Shown piece after piece: positions 59,294 through 64,000 of a stretch of 64,000 nt of DNA. Within the stretch, counting starts at the first letter, position 1, and the number at the start of each line of letters is the position of its first letter. The notes beneath the pieces were generated by a model. That model was not told the origin of the DNA and did not search any database. It worked only from the letters and a program-made list of their open reading frames with translations. Source of the DNA: Oscillospiraceae bacterium (GTDB lineage Bacteria > Bacillota > Clostridia > Oscillospirales > CAG-272); assembly GCA_015063305.1 (NCBI GenBank), contig SVUJ01000004.1:62001-126000 (forward strand), written 5' to 3'. A program made the translations under genes and the position numbers.

Positions 59294-60718
59294 ATGGCAA
59301 ATTTGAAGAGATATCTTGGCATAGATATCGGTACAACATCACTTAAAGCCGCGGTCTTCGATGCCGAGGGGAATCGCCTCGGGCTCAGAGCGGTGGATTA
59401 TACTCTTGACACCGATCCCGACACCGGATTTATTGAGTTCAATGCCGATGAATACATAAACATTTGCCGCAGAGTTATAGACGAGCTTACCGCAGAATGC
59501 GGAAGCATCGATGCTATATCTGTGGATACTCAGGGCGAGACGCTTATCGTTACAGACGAGAACGGAAAGCCCCTCAGACCTGCTATAGTCTGGCTCGACA
59601 ACAGAGCGACCGAGGAGGCTGAGCAGATCAAGGCTCATTTCGGCTGCAAGAAGGTCTATGAGGTGACCGGTCAGCCCGAGATCACCGCGGGATGGCCCGC
59701 ATCCAAGCTCCTTTGGATAAAAAAGAACGAGCCCGACGTGTGGTCTGCAACAAAGAAGATATTCATGCTTGAGGACTGGGTGCTTTACAGCCTTTGCGGT
59801 AACTTCGTTACCGAGCCCACTATTCAGTCCTCCACTATCTACTATGATATCACCAAGGGCGAGTGGTGGGGCGAGATGCTCGACTTTATCGGTCTTGATG
59901 CCGACAAGCTGCCTAAGATAGAGGCAAGCGCTAAGGACGTTGGAAGCTACGGTGCGGCGCGTGTCGTTACCGGAGCGCTCGACCAGATAGCGGGAACTAT
60001 CGGCGCGGGAGTTACCGATAAGTCAAAGATCAGCGAGATGACGGGAACTATAATGGCTATATGCGTTATGAGTGACACGATACCGCCATATAATCCCGAC
60101 AGTATAATTCCTTGCCACGTTCACGCTATAGACGGTAAGTACTGCCTTATTCTGTGGTCGTCCACCGCGGGAATGGCGCTCAAGTGGTTCAAGAATACCT
60201 TTGCCGAGAATTATTCCTTCGCGGAGCTTGATAAGATAGCCGAGCAGGTCAGCGCGGGCTGCGACGGACTTACTATGCTTCCTTATTTCTGCGGCTCTAC
60301 TATGCCGAAATACAATCCCGATGCTACCGCGACCTTCTCGGGTATAAATCTCTCGCACACACGTGCTCACTTTGCAAGGTCGATAATGGAGGCTGTTGCC
60401 TTCACGCTCAAGCAGAACCTTGAGTACGTCGGTGATGATGCGGTCAAGGAGATAAGAATAACCGGCGGCGGAGCTTCAAGTAAGCTCTGGTCGCAGATAA
60501 AGTCTGACGTTACGGGCAAGACTCTCCGTACGGTCAGCGAGAGCGAAACTGCCTGCCTTGGAACGGCGATACTTGCCGCTGTTGGTGTGGGAGAATATGA
60601 GTCGGTATCTGCCGCTGCGGATGCTATAGTCAAGGGCAAGGCAGAATACAACCCCTCGGGAGCGTCCTACACCGAGGCATACGAAAAGTACTGTAAGCTG
60701 GATAAGCTTTTAAATTAA
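59294..60718 (+). CDS. FGGY carbohydrate kinase, xylulokinase-like
   Basis: A 474-residue sugar kinase. GIDIGTTSLKAAVFDAEGNRL at the N-terminus is the phosphate 1 motif; SVDTQGETLIVTDENG, WLDNRATEEAEQI, GALDQIAGTIGAG, and the C-terminal ITGGGASSKLWSQIKSDVTG form the rest of the FGGY fold. Xylulokinases and erythrulose kinases share this length and motifs. It is first in a five-gene operon whose partners handle phosphorylated short sugars, so a C4 to C6 ketose or polyol product is the likely substrate. The name xylB would be too specific. Confidence 0.88.
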   Translation: MANLKRYLGIDIGTTSLKAAVFDAEGNRLGLRAVDYTLDTDPDTGFIEFNADEYINICRRVIDELTAECGSIDAISVDTQGETLIVTDENGKPLRPAIVWLDNRATEEAEQIKAHFGCKKVYEVTGQPEITAGWPASKLLWIKKNEPDVWSATKKIFMLEDWVLYSLCGNFVTEPTIQSSTIYYDITKGEWWGEMLDFIGLDADKLPKIEASAKDVGSYGAARVVTGALDQIAGTIGAGVTDKSKISEMTGTIMAICVMSDTIPPYNPDSIIPCHVHAIDGKYCLILWSSTAGMALKWFKNTFAENYSFAELDKIAEQVSAGCDGLTMLPYFCGSTMPKYNPDATATFSGINLSHTRAHFARSIMEAVAFTLKQNLEYVGDDAVKEIRITGGGASSKLWSQIKSDVTGKTLRTVSESETACLGTAILAAVGVGEYESVSAAADAIVKGKAEYNPSGASYTEAYEKYCKLDKLLN

Positions 60719-60740
60719 ATCAAGAAAGGTAGTTTTTAAA

Positions 60741-61445
60741 ATGTACAAGAATTATAAGATACGCGCACCGTATTTCGAGATCGGCCCTAAGTGCTTCATG
60801 TGGGGCGAGAGAATGCTCAAGCTGGCAAAGGCTGTTGACAAGATCGCTTACAAGTACGATCTTGACGTAATAGTTACTCCCCAGTATGCTGACATCAGAT
60901 TGCTCGCTGAAAATACCGAGTACATACACGTTTACGCACAGCATATGGATCCCCTCGTTCCCGGAAGAGGACTTGGTTCGGTTCTTCCTGAATCCATCAA
61001 GGAAGCGGGAGCTGTTGGTGTAATGCTCAACCACGCTGAGAAGAAGCTCACACTTGAAACAGTTAAGGAAACCATCGCACGTGCTGACGAGGTCGGACTT
61101 GCTACTATAGTTTGCGCTGACACCGTTGAGGAGATCAGACAGATAGCTCTCCTTTCTCCCAACCTTATCGTTGCCGAGCCCACAGACCTCATAGGTACAG
61201 GCGTTGCAAGTGATATGGGATACGTAAGAGATACTATTGATGCAGTTGCTAAGATCAACCCCGACATCATGGTTCTTCAGGGCGCGGGAATTTCCGGTCC
61301 CGATGACGTTGCAAACGTTATCAGAGCAGGCGCTCTGGCAACAGGCTGCACCAGCGGCGTTATGAAGGCGGCAGATCCCGAGGCGGCTGCTGAGGAGATG
61401 CTTTGGACACTCAGAAAGACTTGGGACGAGGTAAACGGCAAATGA
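60741..61445 (+). CDS. Archaeal-type triose-phosphate isomerase paralogue
   Basis: A 234-residue TIM barrel. VTPQYADIRLLAEN, VYAQHMDPLVPGRGLGSVLPE, VMLNHAEKKLT and IVAEPTDLIGTG align with archaeal triose-phosphate isomerase; H98 and E146 fit the catalytic His and Glu. The N-terminal Asn-x-Lys of standard enzymes reads G15-P-K17, so the Lys is probably kept but the Asn is not. GAGISGPDDVANVIRAGA is the phosphate loop. Paralogues of this kind act on erythrulose phosphate or other sugar phosphates, so the substrate is probably not triose phosphate. Confidence 0.88.
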   Translation: MYKNYKIRAPYFEIGPKCFMWGERMLKLAKAVDKIAYKYDLDVIVTPQYADIRLLAENTEYIHVYAQHMDPLVPGRGLGSVLPESIKEAGAVGVMLNHAEKKLTLETVKETIARADEVGLATIVCADTVEEIRQIALLSPNLIVAEPTDLIGTGVASDMGYVRDTIDAVAKINPDIMVLQGAGISGPDDVANVIRAGALATGCTSGVMKAADPEAAAEEMLWTLRKTWDEVNGK

Positions 61446-62035
61446 ACGAGATAGTAAAGAACGCTTTCGACACCTTTACCATCGAGGCCGAGTCTTTGGC
61501 TGAGACCGCAAAGGTGCTTGATAAAAACGAATTCGCAAGAGCTGTTGAGGCACTTGCAAAGGCAGAGAGAATAGGCGCGTCCGCTTGCGGACATTCGGGT
61601 ATCGCTTGCCAGCACTTCGCACACCTTATGTGCTGCATCGAGCGTCCTGCTCGTTTCATCTCTCCTGCTGAGGCTGTTCACGGCGCGCTTGGATTTATCC
61701 AGAAGGGTGACGTTATCCTTCTTGCTTCCCGCGGCGGAAAAACAGACGAGCTTCTTCCTATCGCAGACATCTGCAGAGGAAAGGGTGCTACCGTTATAGG
61801 TGTTACAGAGAACGTAAATTCTCCCCTCGCGGAGAAGTCCGACATAGTTCTTGCTATGAAGGTCACAAGAGAGTGCGACAAGTATAACTGTCAGGGAACT
61901 ACCAGCTTTGCTGTTACCTCTGCTATATTTGATGCGCTTCAGACAGCTGTGCTTGATTACACAGGCTTTAAGAATGAAAAATTTGCAGTAATTCACCCCG
62001 GCGGAGCTGTGGGCAAAAGACTTAATGCAAAATAA
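61442..62035 (+). CDS. SIS domain sugar-phosphate isomerase-like protein
   Basis: A 197-residue SIS (sugar isomerase) protein like the KpsF/KdsD, GutQ and hexulose-phosphate isomerase group. GASACGHSGIACQHFAHLM and VILLASRGGKTDELLPIADI are the sugar-phosphate loops, and TSFAVTSAIFDALQTAVLDY with HPGGAVGKRL at the C-terminus is the signature of arabinose/hexulose phosphate isomerases. There is no CBS domain. The ATG overlaps the TIM-gene stop (ATGA), so they are translationally coupled. Confidence 0.85.
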   Translation: MNEIVKNAFDTFTIEAESLAETAKVLDKNEFARAVEALAKAERIGASACGHSGIACQHFAHLMCCIERPARFISPAEAVHGALGFIQKGDVILLASRGGKTDELLPIADICRGKGATVIGVTENVNSPLAEKSDIVLAMKVTRECDKYNCQGTTSFAVTSAIFDALQTAVLDYTGFKNEKFAVIHPGGAVGKRLNAK

Positions 62036-62066
62036 TAAAAATAATACACAAAGGAGAAAAACAAAA

Positions 62067-62687
62067 ATGGAAATGAAAGTTTATCAGAAGGAACTTGAGC
62101 TTCAGTCCAGAGGTTGGATTCCTACTTTCCATGACATCAGAAAAGAGATCCTCGAGATGGTTGAGGATTCCGGCATTAAGAACGGTACAGTAGCTATCGT
62201 TTCTCACCACACCACTTGCTCCGTAATGGTTCAGGAGTGCTCGCACGATATCGACAGCTTCGATCTCGAGTTCCTCCAGCACGACCTTCTCGACATCATG
62301 AGAAAGATGATCCCCGACTTCGCAGAGGAGCATCAGTACCGTCATCCCGGTCCGATCCACGCTCAGTACGGTAGATACGTAAACGAGCCCGGCGACTACT
62401 CCAGCATGAACACCGACGGTCACCTTCGTTCCTGCTTCTTCGGCAGAAGCGAAACCCTCACCATCAAGGACGGCAAGCTCGACCTTGGTCTGTTCGCACA
62501 CATCTACTTCATTGACTGGGACCACGTTATCGCTCGTCGCCGTCAGGTAAACGTTACCATTATCGGTACAGCTGAGGACATCAACGACAGAAAGTGGAAC
62601 GACGGTAAGGTTATCGACACCAGACATAAGTTCACTGAGGAAGAAAAGGCTTACGACATTCACTACGATCTCCAGCAGATGAGATAA
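62067..62687 (+). CDS. YjbQ family protein (UPF0047)
   Basis: A 206-residue YjbQ-type protein. VAIVSHHTTCSVMVQE at residues 42-57 and the later NTDGHLRSCFFGRSETL with LDLGLFAHIYFIDWD contain the three-histidine cluster of the family. Usual YjbQ proteins have about 135 residues; this one carries extra segments between the motifs (HRHPGPIHAQYGRY type sequence), as in a subgroup linked with sugar genes. The molecular role of YjbQ is not settled. AAAGGAGA precedes the ATG. Its place inside a sugar-phosphate operon is the most useful clue here. Confidence 0.82.
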   Translation: MEMKVYQKELELQSRGWIPTFHDIRKEILEMVEDSGIKNGTVAIVSHHTTCSVMVQECSHDIDSFDLEFLQHDLLDIMRKMIPDFAEEHQYRHPGPIHAQYGRYVNEPGDYSSMNTDGHLRSCFFGRSETLTIKDGKLDLGLFAHIYFIDWDHVIARRRQVNVTIIGTAEDINDRKWNDGKVIDTRHKFTEEEKAYDIHYDLQQMR

Positions 62688-62707
62688 TTTTTGGGGGCTT
62701 ATATTAA

Positions 62708-63400
62708 ATGAAACTTATTCTTGATACAGCAAATCTCGATGATATAAGATACTTTAACGAGTACTATCCTATTGCGGGAGTTACCACCAACCCTACCATC
62801 CTTGCAACAGAGGGTGGAGACGTTGTTGAGCTTCTCAAGAAGATAAGAGAGATCATCGGTCCCTTTAAGGAATTTCATGTTCAGCTCACAGAGACTAAGT
62901 TCGATGGAATGATTGCTGAGGCAGAGGCTATAGTAGGGTTGCTGGGAAAGAATACCTACATAAAGATCCCCGCTACTGACGAGGGAATAAAAGCCACAAA
63001 ATTCCTCTCATCTAAGGGATATCTCATCACTACAACAGCGGTACTCAGCTCATCTCAGGCTATGATCGCTTCTCTTGCGGGGGCTGCATACGTTGCGCCT
63101 TACGTAAGCCGTCTTGAAAATATATGCGAGGACGGTGTTGCCATAGTAGCCGATATTCAGGCTATCTTTGATGCGGCAAAAACCGATACACAGGTTCTCG
63201 CGGCAAGCTTCAAGACCGTTCGTCAAGTGCTCAGTGTTGCGCTGACGGGTGCGGGTGCGGCTACCGTATCGGCTGACGTTATGTACAAGCTTCTCGAGCA
63301 TCTTACAACAGACCGTTCTGTTGCTATGTTCGAGGAGGACTGGAAGAACGCATTCGGTGATGTAACTCTTGGAGAGCTTATCGCAAAGACATCTAAGTGA
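62708..63400 (+). CDS. Transaldolase/fructose-6-phosphate aldolase family protein
   Basis: A 230-residue aldolase of the FSA/TalC group. LILDTANLDDIRYFNEYYP, GVTTNPTI, TYIKIPATDEG with the Schiff-base lysine K86, TTAVLSSSQA, APYVSRLEN and the C-terminal swap helix EEDWKNAFG are all present. This group cleaves fructose 6-phosphate or related ketose phosphates, or transfers dihydroxyacetone units. As the last gene of the operon it would split the isomerised sugar phosphate. Overall reaction depends on the operon's substrate, which is not known. Confidence 0.92.
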   Translation: MKLILDTANLDDIRYFNEYYPIAGVTTNPTILATEGGDVVELLKKIREIIGPFKEFHVQLTETKFDGMIAEAEAIVGLLGKNTYIKIPATDEGIKATKFLSSKGYLITTTAVLSSSQAMIASLAGAAYVAPYVSRLENICEDGVAIVADIQAIFDAAKTDTQVLAASFKTVRQVLSVALTGAGAATVSADVMYKLLEHLTTDRSVAMFEEDWKNAFGDVTLGELIAKTSK

Positions 63401-63422
63401 TAAATCTGATTGTAATTGCATA

Positions 63423-63462
63423 GATAAAACACCCAAAAGCTTAGGCTTTTGGGTGTTTTATC
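63423..63462 (+). terminator. Terminator of the sugar-phosphate operon
   Basis: GATAAAACACCCAAAAGC pairs perfectly with its complement around TTAG, giving an 18-base-pair stem ending in TTTTATC. Confidence 0.93.
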
Positions 63463-63531
63463 TTTCTGAATAATTTATCGAATTATCATCAAGGTGAGTT
63501 TAAAATATTATATGTAAATCCTCGGTATTTA

Positions 63532-63560
63532 TTGACAAAGCCGCCGAAGAATGATAAAAT
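63532..63560 (+). promoter_or_regulatory. Sigma-A promoter of the DUF1934 gene
   Basis: TTGACA, a 17-base spacer and TAAAAT, 26 bases ahead of the ATG. Confidence 0.9.
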
Positions 63561-63585
63561 TAAAAAAGTGTATGGAGGGACGGAT

Positions 63586-64000
63586 ATGGAAACGCAAAAT
63601 ATAAAAATGAAGATACGCTCCGAGAGATATGACGTTGAAGGCTCTGTCTTTGCGAATTTCTTGAATGATGAGGGTGATGATATACTTGAGTGCGGCACGT
63701 CCGACGTTGAGATGGAGCTTGAAGACGAGATAATAGAGCTTTGCACAGAGGGCGTTATGAATACCGACGGCAAAAAGGTTGAGCTTGTTTATGAGGAGAG
63801 CGAGATAACAGGTATGGCGGGCTCTCGAACCTCGGTGTCGTTTGAAAACGATACACCCGGATTTGTAACGATGCTTCGTGAGGGGAGTGTTTCAACGGCG
63901 CTGCTCTTCGAAAGAGGTAAAAGACACCATTGTGTTTATAATACTCCTATAATGCCTTTTGAAATATGTGTAAGAACGATAAAGGTGGAGAATAATATAT
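63586..64000 (+). CDS. DUF1934 beta-barrel protein (3' partial)
   Basis: The frame is open to the window end. The first 138 residues start METQNIKMKIRSERYDVEG and include GKKVELVYEESEITGMAGSR and HHCVYNTPIMPFEICVRTIKV, the DUF1934 pattern (YwiB type), a calycin-like beta barrel found in Firmicutes, often near argS. No function is established. GGAGGGA precedes the ATG. Nearly the full domain is inside the window. Confidence 0.85.
   Translation, partial: METQNIKMKIRSERYDVEGSVFANFLNDEGDDILECGTSDVEMELEDEIIELCTEGVMNTDGKKVELVYEESEITGMAGSRTSVSFENDTPGFVTMLREGSVSTALLFERGKRHHCVYNTPIMPFEICVRTIKVENNI

Noticed and set aside
1-64000. tRNA or rRNA genes, phage genes or transposases
   Set aside because: No T-arm-like GGTTCGAATCC sequences, rRNA stretches, integrase or transposase motifs were seen on either strand.

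Overview
The window comes from a low-to-mid GC Gram-positive bacterium, most likely an uncultured gut-type member of the Clostridia. The evidence is the gene order (lepA-hemW; lon-ysxC; lysA; scpA-scpB-DUF2953-gerW-dacF-rluB), a spore gene (gerW), many lipoproteins, AGGAGG-type ribosome sites and consensus sigma-A promoters with 17-base spacers. I saw no rRNA, tRNA, CRISPR array, transposase or phage gene.

Layout. 1-2097 is the 3' part of a membrane protein with a GLUG-type exported tail. 2155-8168 carries a 29-residue Cys-rich protein, lepA, hemW, a DUF1292 protein, a candidate structured RNA, secG, a ProX-type deacylase and a flavoprotein. 8217-20138 holds alr, a lipoprotein, a glycosyltransferase/pyruvyl-transferase fusion (wall polymer pyruvylation), ddh and a ribulokinase, rpsU, a D,D-carboxypeptidase, a cytidylate-kinase-like protein, an inverted-repeat element, an LRR protein, dusB and an orphan regulator with a decayed receiver. 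20191-28062 is a tandem array of three large secreted lipoproteins with a C-terminal metallo-beta-lactamase fold, each with its own promoter and terminator.

28069-38836 is one long minus-strand housekeeping series read from lon down to a GNAT-like protein: protein quality control, ribosome GTPase, lysine synthesis, a site-2 protease, condensin subunits, a germination factor, a D,D-carboxypeptidase and a pseudouridine synthase. 39083-48142 returns to the plus strand with rsmE, a CdaR-type regulator, a C-terminal processing protease, greA, a DMT transporter, rsuA and tex. 48347-54792 contains an orphan sugar-ABC ATPase, a composite inverted-repeat element, a D,D-carboxypeptidase homologue that has lost active-site motifs, an IreB-like protein, class II aldolase, and two adjacent COG0523 metallochaperone GTPases, one with a His-rich tract and one with a TIGR03943-like tail.

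55094-59110 looks accessory: a LURP-one protein, small membrane proteins, a NatAB-like ABC exporter and a YwaF-like protein. 59227-63462 is a compact five-gene operon: FGGY kinase, archaeal-type triose-phosphate isomerase paralogue, SIS isomerase, YjbQ and a transaldolase-family aldolase. Together these could phosphorylate, isomerise and cleave a short sugar or polyol whose identity the sequence does not give. The window ends inside a DUF1934 gene. The best candidates for undescribed biology are the triplicated lipoprotein array, the five-gene sugar-phosphate operon and the paired COG0523 proteins.
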